DNA of 64,000 bases from Pseudisothecium myosuroides (GCA_951799445.1 OX637289.1:6167321-6231320), one strand, 5' to 3'; shown: positions 12,445 through 24,995, counted from the first letter of the stretch. Numbers and translations are program-made. Notes: generated by a model not told the origin, from the letters alone.

Positions 12445-13410
12445 TTAGAAGGCTTACCAAGTACAGAGGAAAAGTGGTGGATGGATGACTTTCAAGATCA
12501 TTTTGGAAATGATGAAGGATGCCACCAATTGATCCAAAAATAAATAAATATTTTTTGGTTGACTACTTTAATTAGTGATAGGTCTCATCCTTTCAAGGTT
12601 AAGGGCTTACGGAATAACATGATGTTCACAAAAATGATCAAATTCCCAACATTTAAAAGTCACAACCTGCCCTAAGACCCTAACTTCAAGTTGGCATTTC
12701 AATGTATTTTCAAAAATTATAATACTTAAAGATAAACTTGTTCTATAAGTACCATTTAATTGTTCATTTAACCAAAATTGGTATACAAAAGATCACATGA
12801 AATTTATTTTAGGGTCGTTGTAAGAATGATTGGTTGTTTTTGTTCCATTTTGACTAATACTCCTAGTACTATGAGCTTTTGCATATGAATTTTTAAAAAT
12901 AAAATAAAATAAAGAAAATTAGTATAACATTAAAAATAGCATATCACCAAAATTTCAGACCTAAAAAAATATAGGTCAAAAGTTATTCACAAAAAAAATG
13001 AGCTAAAATTTTGAAGAAAATACATACTGAAGTTTTAATTTGTAAAAAACAGGAAAAAAAAATTCAAAGGAACTAAAAATTGGTCATTTGGAAAGACTTT
13101 ATGGTGAAGAGATTTTACCGAACAATGATTTTGGAACCATCTTTAATGTTCAGAATTGCACGCACAAGTGAGCCCTCTTTGCATGGATATAGACGACATG
13201 AAATAAAATATTTTTGAATGCCCTTTGGTAGAAATATGACTTAATTGACTTCCTACTATAAGAATTGACTATAAAAATTATTAGATCTAGATCATTAAAT
13301 TTGGAGACTCCACAGTACTAAAAGAACATAAAATTCAAAACGTGACATATTAGTTTAATTGATTTTTAAATATAAAATGATTTAAAAAAATTATTGAAAA
13401 ATATGAGGAT
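12445..13410. other. AT-rich intergenic DNA
   Basis: No gene, RNA or clear repeat recognised. AT-rich with short poly-A tracts. Confidence 0.4.
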
Positions 13411-13689
13411 GGCAAATTTCATTAAAATGGCGGTATTTTATGTGTCATTTCACACCATGACATCTAGGACAAGTATACATTGCTAACATCTAGGTCAATT
13501 TTAGATATCAAAAATCTAGGACTGACATAGATATCAGACTGAGCAGTCTCAAAAATCTAGGATTGTTATATATTTCAAAAATCTAGTACAAATATAGATT
13601 CTAGTATAGAAAAAATAGTTTAGACTGTGCGGTTTGATCTACTAAAAGTGCCAAATTAATTGAATAACGCCATTTTAATGAAATTGGCC
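13411..13689. repeat. MITE of the TTTCRTTAAAATGG family, copy 3 (279 bp)
   Basis: Ends GGCAAATTTCATTAAAATGG and CCATTTTAATGAAATTGGCC are inverted repeats matching the copies at 7000 and 9417. The interior carries several degenerate repeats of a phrase like AAAAATCTAGGA, which explains its greater length. Confidence 0.7.
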
Positions 13690-13960
13690 ATGAGACATAA
13701 TTACACTCAAGAGAGGCATTTCTAATAAAAATTTGAAGTTCATACAAGTCATGCTTCAAAAGTTATTACAAAAGAGAGCTTCGACACTCCCTTTGTGACA
13801 ATGTTCTAGTACTGGTCTTTCTTGCAATGACCCTTTATTAATATGGTTGAAAATGGTGTACAGTAGCATGTTGATTTTTGCTTGCATGTTAATAAGGCAG
13901 CTACTACCTCTTTTGAGCACATTGTGTTGTTCTTTGTATTAAATACACATCATTAACACA

Positions 13961-14092
13961 AGGGGTACACGTGTCATTTTCCCATGTGTTGAAAAGCTTT
14001 CACAAAAAATCTGGAAGGGGTACACATGTCATTTCCCTAGTCATTACAAAGCTTTTACATTCAAAAATTTCAAAGAGGTACATGTGTAGGGG
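13961..14092. repeat. Three-copy ~56-bp tandem repeat
   Basis: AGGGGTACACGTGTCATTTT at 13961, AGGGGTACACATGTCATTTC at 14016 and AGAGGTACATGTGTAGG at 14074. The units also share an AAAGCTTTYACA phrase. Non-coding. Confidence 0.6.
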
Positions 14093-15101
14093 GGTTTTTT
14101 TGGAAGAAAAAATTCAAAATTTCCATTATAAAAATCCATGAGCATTTCAATGCTAAATTTTTTGCAACTTCAACTTTGAACCATAATACAATAACGTAAG
14201 AGGAAAAAACAAAAAGTGAGCATTAACCAATCCATAGGCTGATGATTGTAACGCTAATGCACACCAAATGATCTCGAAATTCACACCAATTTCCCTCTTG
14301 GAACACCACAGTATTCGAGAAACAAAAATAAGAAAATTCAGTTTCTCCACAAAGATTAATTCTATAGTGGAAAATCACATGTAATGAAAAGCACCACCCC
14401 AACAATTGCATTTTTTGGAGATCAAATTCACAATCCGCATTACAAAACACAAGCCATCGGAAACCAAAATCATCATCTCTAATTTCACCATGGAATACAA
14501 GTACGGATCAAGGGTTTAAGCAACTAAGATTCAAGAATACAACCATAATTCAAAATATGAGAAGGCACCACAGCTCCCTACCACAAAGACACCGAATTCA
14601 CTGAAGTTGCCGTAGATGCCGAAGATGCTTTCTCTCAAGCTGCCGACGTTCACATGCCAAGCATCCAATCTCTGAAGCTAAGTACTGTACACACATTGCA
14701 GCTTGCACATTCAACGGAAAACAATTGAGCACGGACTAAACACGAAAACACAATACAAAAAACTCAACAATTAAGATACTCAACTGCCTTACTTTACACC
14801 TCAACACATTGTTTCCAAGTGCTTCGTTCCTCGGCATCAAATTTGGAAAAACTCAAAAATTGTAAACAACAAAATTCTGGCAAATGCCAAATCCTATCAA
14901 TGGATCGGCAACATCTACGGTTCTTGTATTTCCCTCGGACGGTGCTCCATCAACGGCTACAAAAAGCGTACCAAATTTTTCCTACAAGATCTATGGTCTA
15001 CATTTAGTGGCACTTGCGGCGATTTTATCAACAATGCTAAGGTTTTTTTTAATTTATCAATGTTATTTAACAGATCAAACAACTAAGGTTTTTTGGCGGG
15101 G
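14093..15101. other. Intergenic, nothing recognised
   Basis: A few open frames of 60-96 codons on both strands have no domain or splice support. AT-rich. Confidence 0.35.
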
Positions 15102-15629
15102 TACCATTAGGAAAAAAATGAGCCCTCAAAGGGGTTGCTTCCCTTTAAGGAATTCCCCTCAATGGAACTCATAGACCCTTTGAGGGACAATGGTCACTAT
15201 TCATCATCATTGATGAATAGTGGCCACAATAAAAATATATTAAAAAATATATTAATATTTAAAAGCATATATATATTTAAAAATATATAATAAAAAAATA
15301 TTAAATAACATTTTAATAATATTTCAGAAGTAGCAATCTGACGTAGTACCACTCATGTTACATCAGATTTGTAAATTTTGTAATTTTGTAATTTTTATAA
15401 TATTTATTTAATTATTAATTTTTATAATATTTTTCAATTATTTAATTGAACTCTCCTGCGTTGCTTAGGCCCTCCAGTTTGCTAGCTAGAAAAAAAAAGC
15501 AAAAAAAACAAACATGTATATATATTTTTTTTATTTTTTTTATTTTTTTTTATTTTGCTAGCGTTCCCTACTGTTCCCTGCTATCAAAACTCACAGCCCC
15601 TTTGAAGGCTCATTTTTTTCTTAATGATA
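15102..15629. mobile_element. 528-bp inverted-repeat (foldback/MITE-like) element
   Basis: The left 36 bases, TACCATTAGGAAAAAAATGA onward to 15137, are matched in inverted orientation by 15594-15629 (AGCCCCTTTGAAGGCTCATT...), with only about four differences. The interior is very AT-rich and includes a perfect 12-bp hairpin (CACTATTCATCA / TGATGAATAGTG, four-base loop) at 15195-15222. No coding capacity. I cannot assign a superfamily and no target-site duplication is obvious. Confidence 0.65.
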
Positions 15630-15879
15630 GATGGTTGGAACAACTCTTTTGGCCTCATTGTCATTGTTAAATTGGAGCTACATTAGATCTAAACACCAAA
15701 AATTGTTCATTCATCATACAAAGCTCAAAAAACTAGGACTTGTAAAAATTTACATTCAAGGTTGCTAATCCTAAAAGTCCAAATGCTAGATGATGTAAAA
15801 GACAAAAGGTCTTAAATCAAAACTAGCATTTCCTTTACAAGCAAAATTTTACTACAATTGATAAACAAGAGCCTAAGCA

Positions 15880-17400
15880 TTGACATCCCTCAAATTTACT
15901 TCAAGGACATTTGGCCAACAATTGAATTATTGTTCTTCAGAAAAAGAAATTGGGTTGCTGAAACAAATGAGTGTGGCATCTACAATCCAACAAGAAATAT
16001 TGAACTATCTATAAAACTTCTATATTGATAAAATATTCTAAAAGCCAAACTCACTACAATGCACTATATTTTAAAAATACTACAATGTGAACATCCAAAT
16101 GAACCAACTTACATATTTATAGATAGTTTAAATTCTATATATCTCATTCTTAACCAAATCAAATACCCCACCTCCCAAACCAATCATCCAAAGAATTATA
16201 TTAATATCTATTTTCGCCATGCTACCACAAGGAACCTTTTTTGAATTCCCTATTAATATTGTACTGAAGATCCTTTCCAAGAACCATAGAAGTGTAACAA
16301 ATTGATGTTCACAGGGAATGTGGCCGTCACAGGTAAAGATGAAACAAGGAATTTTATTGAGAGGAAATTTGTATATTTTTTACTTGATTTTTTAGTGTTA
16401 TTTGAAGATGTCCACACCTCCAAAGCAACTCAATTTACAAAATTCAATATTCTTGACTGAAGATTTATGCCTCTAAAATCTAACTTTAATGTAGGTTTTA
16501 GTGCACACATTCAATACAATTTGTAGATTTTGGAGTCTCAAATCTAACTTATATAGAGATTTTGAATTTCAATCTCATTAATTTGTACATTTCAGACTTT
16601 TTGATCTAGACCATTTTTTAGATTTGAGGAATTGAAAATATTAGTAATATGTAGATTTTATTTGTTTAAACATTTTATAATTTTATATACTATAAAAAAT
16701 TAGGTTTCTTAAATATAAAAATTCTAGAATTGTTACATTTTTGTAAGTAGAATTTATTGTTTTGAATATTGACAACTTATAAGTCTTAGGTGTCCAACCT
16801 CACGGTACCCTTGACAATCGATATGGTACAATTGCATGTTGTAAAATCTACCAAATATTAGTTGGAAACAACATTGAAATGTAAGATGTGTCAATGTCTT
16901 ACAAAGTCTACCAATTTGGATTGTACACAGGGGATTTAGAGAGAACTCATGAAAATCCTTGCAAAGTGAAAACCTACAATTTCCTTCTACATTGGAATTC
17001 TTTGAAGATCCCCTCCACATAACATTAAAACATTGGGAAATATAGAAACTGCAAAAACTAGCAAGAAAAACTACAGACTCTCCAAATTAGTTAGTGTGAA
17101 TTCCAAAGAAGTCTGTTGTGTACAAAACCATACATCCCACCTCACAATCCCAAAGGCCAAAGTCTATGCAAATATAAAAGGGAATGAAATAGCAAACACC
17201 CTTGCAGTTGCAAGTAATACCAAAGAACACTGACTACTAGATAAAGACTATGTAAATGCACTCTACACCTTTTTTCTTCTACCAAGACATCTATCCATCA
17301 CAAGAAAGAACCTCCATACAAAGGCTCCAATAGATTTCTTCAATCATATCTTAGAAAGAAAGAACTCATAAATAGAACATCACACTTGCACAAACATTCC
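15880..17400 (+). pseudogene. Decayed LINE fragment with split RNase H domain
   Basis: The frame at 16059-16190 contains PTYIFIDSLNSIYLILNQIK, which resembles the RNase H segment of plant non-LTR retrotransposons (DSLNS). A second piece at 17033-17233 contains VYANIKGNEIANTLAVAS, matching the closing H-x-GNE-AD-LA part of the same domain. About 840 bp of unrelated AT-rich sequence separates the pieces, so the domain was interrupted or heavily rearranged. There are stops and no start. The boundaries are approximate. Confidence 0.5.
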
Positions 17401-18197
17401 CATCTATAAACAAATGGGCCAATAACCAAGAAATAAATAAAAATTATCAAACAAATTATGGAATAATTCCAAAAATCTTACACACAAATTACACAAATGC
17501 TTAAATTCAAATACATATTATATATGGGATATATTCACGTATACAATATCCAAATATCCAAATATTCAAAAATATTCATTGACAAACCACCTAACTAATA
17601 AAACTATAACTATAACTATAACTATAACTATACCTACACAACTATTTTGGTATCTTTGTCCAAATACAAATGAATGACAATTTGAAGCCAAATTATGTCT
17701 CGACTAACTACATGTATACAATATATGTCATCTAAACCACAAATCCTCAATCTACTTCAAAACAATATAAAATAAGATATATAGAATTCACATTTTGCAA
17801 TGGTAGAATCTCATCCAAATTAGTAAAAGTAAAAGTAAATAAATACAACATCCTTATTCATAGAATACATACAAATGGTTGACATACTAAACCCGTCATA
17901 GTCCTCACAATTAGTGCAAGAAGAATAACACATGTCAAATCATCTCAAATATTGCTCAAAAAATTTAAAATTCCGCAACCAACTATTAATACAACTCTTA
18001 ACAATATAAATAATATTGTAATCATATACTCATCTTATATACTATTTCACAAGCAAAAACTCAAAAACAACCAAACACTACCCATTCCTATCAATTGATC
18101 CACCATAAACATTATAAAATACTCATAAACAATACTATTCTACTTCATACGTAGTTTGGATAGCTTTCAAAATTATTAAAAAGGATAGAGTCTACCT
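17401..18197. repeat. AT-rich DNA with an AACTAT microsatellite
   Basis: A hexanucleotide run of about five AACTAT units lies at 17602-17632. The rest is A-rich intergenic sequence with no gene recognised. Confidence 0.5.
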
Positions 18198-18201
18198 TTA
18201 A

Positions 18202-19169
18202 CCTTTAAAGGACCATTTTTTCCTTGGGGGACAAACTGGATTTTGGGCACGTTCTTATGATCATAATTTTTGCTGATATTTTTTGAAACTTGCTCCTAAG
18301 ATAGAAAAATGTATTAGCTTTGTGGAAATATAATTTTCATTTCAATCGGTGCTTGAGAGCAAAAGTTATGCTATTTTAATCCTTAAAAGCCCAAGGGATT
18401 TGGATAAAACACAAATATGTTATAAAATATATGTAGTAAGTTCTACACTAAATAGGGGTATTAAGGGGACCCATACTAATTAATCGACATTTCACACTAT
18501 ATAAATATCTGCCTTTTCTGTACATCAATAGTTATTGAAGTGTCCGGGAGTTGTACATCATGTTTCAAACATCTACAGTTTCCCAAGATAAGTCCCTTTA
18601 ATTTTTTGGTCCCCTTAATATCCCTATTCAGTGTAGAACTTTTTTGATGTTTGCATCAAAAAAGATAATGTGAAGCACAAAAATTAAAAAGTATCCATAC
18701 GGTTAAAATTATAAAAATAGTTTTAAATTCTCTTCAAATGAATTTTGAAGATATAACTTCAAAAATTCATCAAAAATACAATTTTTTATCTTTAACATTT
18801 GAATTTTTTTTATTGGTCAAAATTGTAGTTTCTATTAATTTGTAAAAAAATGCATAAGATCTAGTAATCAAAACATCAACACCTTTTTCAAATAGTAAAT
18901 TTTTCAATACTAGGTAAATTCTACATACTTTGAATGCTAAAGAAAACATTTTCCTTGTCAAACAACCTTGAATGCTAATATCTTCCAATCTATATGGTCA
19001 AACTTCATGAAATTTTTACCACAAGATCTCAGACAAATAAAGTACAAGATCCTATGTTTAGATTCTGAAAAAAAAAACATTTTCTTTTGTTTTCTTGGGT
19101 GAACACAGCAAAAATGGCAGTTTTGAGTGGCTTTTGAAAGAAAAAAAAAGGGCCTTGGTCCTTTTGGGG
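18202..19169 (+). mobile_element. TTAA-flanked non-autonomous element, copy D (~968 bp)
   Basis: TTAA at 18198-18201 and 19170-19173. Ends CCTTTAAAGGACCATTTTTT and CCTTGGTCCTTTTGGGG. Near the right end it shares GGCAGTTTTGAGTG with other copies. It carries a middle segment (about 18400-18650) not seen in copies A and E, with an internal repeat of GTGTAGAACTT in opposite orientations. Confidence 0.7.
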
Positions 19170-19385
19170 TTAACAGAGGTATGTAGCCAAGCCCACTTGC
19201 TAAGCCCTACATAAGACTTTCTGTGGGAACCAAGGTGATAACACTCTCAATTTATGCCAAACTTGAAAAGGAAATTGGAGTTATTCTCTTCTCTCTTCGG
19301 GAAAAACGCTGATCTTCAGAAAAAAAACTCTAATCAGAACCATTGCACGATAATTGCACGATATTCTTGTATGTCAAACTCTTGT

Positions 19386-19455
19386 ATGCGCACCTAAAAT
19401 CGCCACTGAAAATGAAATGCTGTCTGAACATTTGAGGTGGCGATTTTGGGTGCAC
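19386..19455. repeat. Mini foldback related to the AGGTAGGYACACCC MITEs
   Basis: GCGCACCTAAAATCGCCACT and GGTGGCGATTTTGGGTGCAC form inverted arms around a short loop. The arm resembles the subterminal part (ACACCCAAAACCGCCACT) of the MITE at 53117-53392. It may be a solo or internally deleted derivative. Confidence 0.5.
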
Positions 19456-19927
19456 ATAAGTAACAGATATCAAACCAACAGATCTCGAACTAGCCTCAAG
19501 ACAAGAGTGCTCTGATTCAGGCGGAGGATTCTTTGCTACTGCTTGCACATAAAACAAACTTAAGAGTCGTCAACTTTTACAGTAATTTGAGACGCAATAA
19601 GTGAAGAATCTGTGATGCATTCCTTATTTAAAGAAATAGCATCCTCCTATGTTTAGTTATAGTATCAATTGTATCAATCAGGCGACAGTATGTGCAAGAA
19701 GTTTAGCGTACTGTACTCACGCACTAATAAATTTACAATCTGGAACTAGAATCCAAGTTCTCTGCCGTCACTCTCCAGATCCAGCTTCATCAGAGGTGAC
19801 ATGCTCTACTACAATACAATACATTGCGGCAAGCGGAGCAGAGAAATGGAAGTGCACTAGAGAAATTACCAGTTCTCATACGAGATTATGCAGCATTTTC
19901 ATTCAGTCAACTGTCAAACCGTGTGCA

Positions 19928-21400
19928 TTAAAAGTAGTTAACAGCGCCACGACCCTCCACGCTGATCTTGGATGCCTGCATGCTCTTCCTGGTCGTCTTC
20001 AATTGCTGAAGCTTCTTGTTCATCTTCATTCGCTTCTCGTCTTGGCGCTGTTGCCGTGCCCTGTTCTGAAACTCTTGTGGGTCGACCTTCGACTCAGGGC
20101 GCCGGACGAAGTCCAGAGGAAGAGCTTCGGGTCTCGAAGCGTGTTGCCTGTAGCCGGGATCGCCCCGCTTCAGTTCTACCTCACCTTGAAGCATATCCAG
20201 GTCATCTGCCCTGTCGATGTTCGCACGCTTCACGGGAGCTTTCTTCACGGGCGTTCTCCGTGGCATGGGTCGCTCCTCATCGTAAGTTCGTAAATCTTCG
20301 TATCTTGTGCTCTTCTGGAAAAGAGGCCTGCTCCACTTGTCCACCAGATCTCTAGCCAGTTTCTTGTTCGCGGGTGTCTCCTCCGGTAGCCGAGAAAGAA
20401 ACATGACCACCTTCCCAAGCCCGCTTTTCTTCAGCTGCTCCCGCCTCTCGAATTGCTCCACGTCGATGGGAAGATCCGTGAGCAGCTTCAATAGGGTGGT
20501 GCGAATGTTCATGTTGGGCAAGGAACCATCGGGCAGAGGCTCCAGCCAATCCTTCAGCGAGGACAACACCCCTCGGTCCAGAAACTCCATCTGCAATTGC
20601 CGCTTCTGCAGCACGGTCCAAAGCTCCGGCAGCATCTTCAACTTCTCGATTGCTGGCTTGGAGTTTCGATTCAGATCCGCATCCGTTTCGGCTGCCACAT
20701 CCACCTTCGCCATGAACTGCTCCACAAACATGGCAATCTCCTCCGGCGTGCGCTCCAGCTTCTTCTTCTTCTTCCCCTTCCCGAACAACCTCCCGTCCTC
20801 CTCCTCATCTTCCTCCGCCTCCTCGGCCTCCGGGTGGCGCTGATCCCGATCCGAGCCCTCCCCATCGCTGTACACCACACGGTCTTCCTCAGGCACCCCT
20901 TCATCGTCAATGAACCGATCGTCGTCTTCCCCCGACTCCTCGCCGTTGCCCGCCACCGAGTCCCACATCTCCTTCATTTCCTTCTCTCCTTTCCTTCCCC
21001 TGCTACTCCCCTTCCCTCCCTTATCCTTCACCCTTTCCTCCCCTCGCGGCTTCTTCGCAGTCCGCCTCCTCTCGGGCTCCTCTTCCTCCTCCTCCTCTTC
21101 TTCTTCCTCCTCCACCTCCACCTCCTGACGCCGTCCGCCTCCGCTCTCCTCCTCGTCCGACTCCTCCACCACCGCCTTCTTCACCAACCGCTTCCGCCCT
21201 CTCCCAGCCTTCCGATCCTCCCTCTCCTCGACCTCGGGCTCGGCTTCCACTTGCACTTCTTCCTCGACTTCCACCTCAGGCCGAATCATCCCTTCCTCTT
21301 CCTCAGAATCCTCCTCAACTGGTCGAGGCGCCCGCACACTGCCATTGCCTTCCCCGGCGGAATACGCCGAATCCGGCGACCCCTCCCTCGAATCGCCCAT
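19928..21400 (-). CDS. IWS1: IWS1, Spt6-interacting transcription elongation factor
   Basis: One uninterrupted 490-residue frame from an ATG at 21400 to a stop at 19928. The first ~210 residues are low-complexity acid-rich sequence with runs of Glu and Ser plus basic patches, typical of IWS1 N-termini. Residues about 250-360 form the TFIIS N-terminal/LW domain: IEKLKMLPELWTVLQKRQLQ, then WLEPLPDGSLPNMNIRTTLL and LPEETPANKKLARDLVDKW. The C-terminal ~120 residues are basic and end GRGAVNYF. In plants and other eukaryotes IWS1 binds Spt6 and elongating RNA polymerase II, linking elongation to mRNA processing, chromatin marking and brassinosteroid-responsive transcription. A telo-box (21408-21416) lies just upstream of the ATG. 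The single coding exon is notable among spliced neighbours. Family assignment is secure. Confidence 0.93.
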   Translation of the reverse strand: MGDSREGSPDSAYSAGEGNGSVRAPRPVEEDSEEEEGMIRPEVEVEEEVQVEAEPEVEEREDRKAGRGRKRLVKKAVVEESDEEESGGGRRQEVEVEEEEEEEEEEEEPERRRTAKKPRGEERVKDKGGKGSSRGRKGEKEMKEMWDSVAGNGEESGEDDDRFIDDEGVPEEDRVVYSDGEGSDRDQRHPEAEEAEEDEEEDGRLFGKGKKKKKLERTPEEIAMFVEQFMAKVDVAAETDADLNRNSKPAIEKLKMLPELWTVLQKRQLQMEFLDRGVLSSLKDWLEPLPDGSLPNMNIRTTLLKLLTDLPIDVEQFERREQLKKSGLGKVVMFLSRLPEETPANKKLARDLVDKWSRPLFQKSTRYEDLRTYDEERPMPRRTPVKKAPVKRANIDRADDLDMLQGEVELKRGDPGYRQHASRPEALPLDFVRRPESKVDPQEFQNRARQQRQDEKRMKMNKKLQQLKTTRKSMQASKISVEGRGAVNYF

Positions 21401-21407
21401 CCTCACC

Positions 21408-21416
21408 AAACCCTAG
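21408..21416. promoter_or_regulatory. Telo-box in the IWS1 leader
   Basis: AAACCCTAG lies 8 bp upstream of the IWS1 start codon. A second AAACCCTAA lies near 21846. Telo-boxes are common in leaders and promoters of plant growth-related genes. This is a motif match only. Confidence 0.45.
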
Positions 21417-22147
21417 CACCCCTCCCTCGGATCCACCAATTCGGAACGCAACAAACTCAAACCCAATTGAAGTTGTCGGACGAAAGCCAAGCATACAAGA
21501 AGAATAGGGTCGTCCTTCTGTTGTTCACGAGAATGCAGCTGAACACCCTAAGTACCACTGGTGGTTGTTACGAATTCTAGTCCTGGAACGGAAACAAAGA
21601 ACGATGCGTCGTCCGATGCGTCGTCCTGACCCTTGTGGGAGATTTAAGTTACTGTATCTACAGTCGAGGATTGTGCAAATTCATGGTCCACCCTCGTCCT
21701 GCACGTGCACCGCTTTCTTCACTTGCGACTAGCGTCGTTCATCACTCAGCACTTGCTTGCAACGGAAACGACGATGGGATGTGCTCTGAATGGGATGACG
21801 GACCTTCAGTGTCGTGACGAAGGACTAGCATTCGTTTTCGCCAGAGCAAACCCTAATTGCTGGCTGGGTCGTAGTGGGGTGTTTTGTCGGTCGAGCTTAT
21901 AGTTGTGCAACGAGCCTCCTGCGGGCCGTTTTGCCCCCGTTTTACCCTGGGGAAAACGCAGGAAATTTTTATTTGCAAGGCATGATAAAATTTACAAATT
22001 CTGAGTTCATATTTGCAATCAGCGGCCCCAAATTAGCTAGAAGAGGTCTTGAACATACCTTAGAGACGGCTCAAAATAGGGGGCATTTTTTTCACATACA
22101 CCCCAAGAATGATTCGGGAAGCCAAGCGAGGGGGCCAGTTCACCCCG
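21417..22147. other. IWS1 promoter side, no gene recognised
   Basis: Balanced base composition; short open frames on the plus strand have no domain. Likely the IWS1 5' UTR and promoter. Confidence 0.4.
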
Positions 22148-22290
22148 ACCCATTTTAGGGGATCAATGAAACCCATTCTAGGAAATCAATGAAATCCATT
22201 CAAGAAGATCAATGAAACCCATTCAAGAAGATCAATGAAACCCATTCTAGGAGATGAAATCCATTCAAGAGGATGAAACCCATTCTTCAC
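22148..22290. repeat. Tandem repeat of GATCAATGAAACCCATTC units
   Basis: About six imperfect units, roughly 16-23 bp long, of the form GATCAATGAAACCCATTCAA or a shortened GATGAAATCCATTC. Related units reappear near 22545-22610. Non-coding. Confidence 0.75.
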
Positions 22291-22619
22291 TAAATAGTGA
22301 AACTAAATTGCCCCTCGCTAACTTCTCAACATATTACACAATATTAATATTAATTGTTATTGTATAATACCCTACTAAAAAGAATGTCGGCCTTCTAGTG
22401 GTAGTGATGGATGAGTGGACATAGTAATATCAAATGTAAACTCACAGAGTTGTCTCAACTTGGACAACTAGTGAGTCATGAGGTGACTTTTCTGGAAAAA
22501 GCAACCTAATAGTTAAAGCAACCTAATTTCATTATTTTGTTTAAAAGATGAAACTCATTAAAGAGGGTGAAATCCATTAACTCTACCCATTCTATCCATT
22601 CTAGAAGATGAAACAAAGT

Positions 22620-24560
22620 GCTTTGGGGTGCTTCAAGGTAAAAGTTACTACATCTAAATGCATTCAAATAAACAATTGCTCATTATTCTTATTCTTGAAT
22701 TGCCTATTTTTTTGTAAAATCTTGTTGGAAGCCAATAGAGTATTTAAAATTTCCTTTTTATACATTTTTTGGACAGTATATGAATAAATTATGAAATTTG
22801 AAAGTCCTCAAAATAGGTGAACTTAAAAAGCAATCTAACACTCTCATAAGTAGAAGTTGTATCTTTTAGGTAAGAATTTGCACGGATCAATTTTTAGAAG
22901 GGTCACAATTAGGTCAGTTACTTGAACTAATGTTTAGTCCAAATACAATCTCATTCATTGCAATTGTTTGATATTTTTTTCAAAGAAATTTGCAGAAACA
23001 AAAAATTTTGTATAATAAATTTTTTATTTTAAATATTATCCCTTTCTAATATGTAGAAAACATCCAATTTTTTTAATGAACTTTTGCTACTAATAAATAT
23101 TGCTCATAGTCATAGTCAACCAATGATATAAAAATGATTGGTCAACCTTCAAGTTTGTATACCAAAGCATCCTAGATTCCACATCTTAAATGGTGAATAG
23201 AATGCTTGAAAGTGACGTTTTATTGAAATAACTTCTTATTCATGGAAATTGATTTATGAATCATTTGAATCCAACCTTTCCCTACAAATAGTCCAATAAA
23301 ATTGATTTAAATAATGTATACATACAAAGATTTAAGAAAAATTAAGCAAAATTTCAAAAAATTGTTTGGATGATAAAAGGTTATTAATCCCTTAAGAAAC
23401 TAGTCCTAATATCCAAAAATTGTGAGATGCATTATTAAGTGCAAATTGTCAAGAATAATTTAATGATGAAGTTTAAACAAATGTTCTAGAATACATTGCG
23501 TAGATTAAATTCATACAATTGGATGTTAGTGTTATTATACTCAACATTATTTTTCCAAAAAATTTGAAACAATAATTTACATATTTATTAAAAAATTAAT
23601 TGTAGATCAAATATTTAGAAATTTTAGAAGTTTTTTTTCATAAATTCAAAATTATAATTCTTAATTATAGTATTTTTAAAAGATTTTTATTTTATATATT
23701 TATTGAAGTTGTTTTCAAAGGGTCACTTTTTGAACTAGAAAGTCACTTTCAAGTTGAAAAATATACTTGCACATTTTGAACCACATAATATTTGTAAAGA
23801 ATAGCTATGAAAATCTATACAATACAAAAATTAGAGAACCAACACAAGAATCTACAATTGTTTAGATGGATGGAAAAAACTAAGATTTTACATGCTTGGA
23901 ATTTGTTTGCATTTGTCTATTATTCAAAATTTGAGTGCCTAGTTCCTACACTAGAGGTAGGGACCCCGTACATTAGCCTAATAAGGAATTGTCCCAATTT
24001 GCAATCCATTAAGGGAGCCGACCCATTTCTGATCAGCCACCCAATTCTGTTAGTTAGACTACTTTGTTTCTGATCAATTGGTGGTTTAGGTGACACCTCA
24101 CGCAGATATTTGTGAGAAGGGGAAGCACAAATTTCAGGGAGGTGTACATTGAAAGCATAGAATAATTGCAAGATGTACATTGGAGGCTACAATTATCACC
24201 CGCATTGAAGCATTGTCGATTTTGTAACTAGCCTATGGTTGGAAATATGATGGCCTACATAATGAGAATAGGTTGAACGGAATCTTTATGAAAAAAATTC
24301 ATAGTAATTTTATTTTTGAGGAAAAAAATGTACAAAAATATGGAATCTTTCTTAAATCTATTTCTCTAAGTAGGGAAATTTTTCCCCTCATCATACCCAT
24401 ACACTAGATATGCTGAATTGCTTAAGTGATCGGAAATGGGTCGTCTCCCTTAGGCCATCAAATCATGAAAGAATGAAAAATGCAAATCTAGTCAATTTTC
24501 AATGTAAAGCTTTAAGACAATGTTCTTGACCCAATTCAAAGATTTAACCCTATAAGGATA
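22620..24560. other. AT-rich intergenic DNA
   Basis: No recognisable gene, RNA or inverted-repeat element. Some 85-90 codon frames occur near 23807-24180 on both strands but have no domain. Confidence 0.4.
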
Positions 24561-24739
24561 TAGAGGCCTAAAAGTCAGGGTTTTTTTTTTGGGCGTTTAA
24601 GTGCCAGACTCTAGTGTCGTGGCTCATACACAGAGGTCTAATTTTGGAGGGACCATCGTGTATTCCTTGCATGGTGACTGCTACAGTCCAAAACAAAAAC
24701 ACTGCTAAAAGTGTCTAATAGATGACTTTCCAAATTACT

Positions 24740-24950
24740 ACAAAAATAAAGAATGCACTCATTGGTCCAAAATTCAGACCATTTTTGAATGACTACCTTG
24801 GTCAAGGGCTAGCATCCTACCTAGGGATAACTCTATGAAGATGTTGAGGGCGAAAGTCAAACCATTTTCAAATGACTACCTTGGTCAAGGAGTGGCGTCC
24901 TACCCAAAGATAATCCTATAAGGATGTTGAGACCAAAAGTGGCTAATAAA
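24740..24950. repeat. Two-copy ~83-bp tandem repeat
   Basis: GACTACCTTGGTCAAGG occurs at 24791 and 24874, each followed by a TCCTACC...GATAA(Y)(T)C...ATGTTGAG phrase. Weaker relatives lie near 24545 and 25393. Confidence 0.65.
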
Positions 24951-24995
24951 TAACTTTTGAGAACATTATAGAATGAAAAATGCACCTTTTGGATT

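Noticed and set aside
20597..21580. 327-codon plus-strand frame rich in Leu and Pro
   Set aside because: It is the antisense shadow of the Glu-rich IWS1 N-terminus; the low-complexity acid codons read as Leu/Pro/Ser on the other strand.
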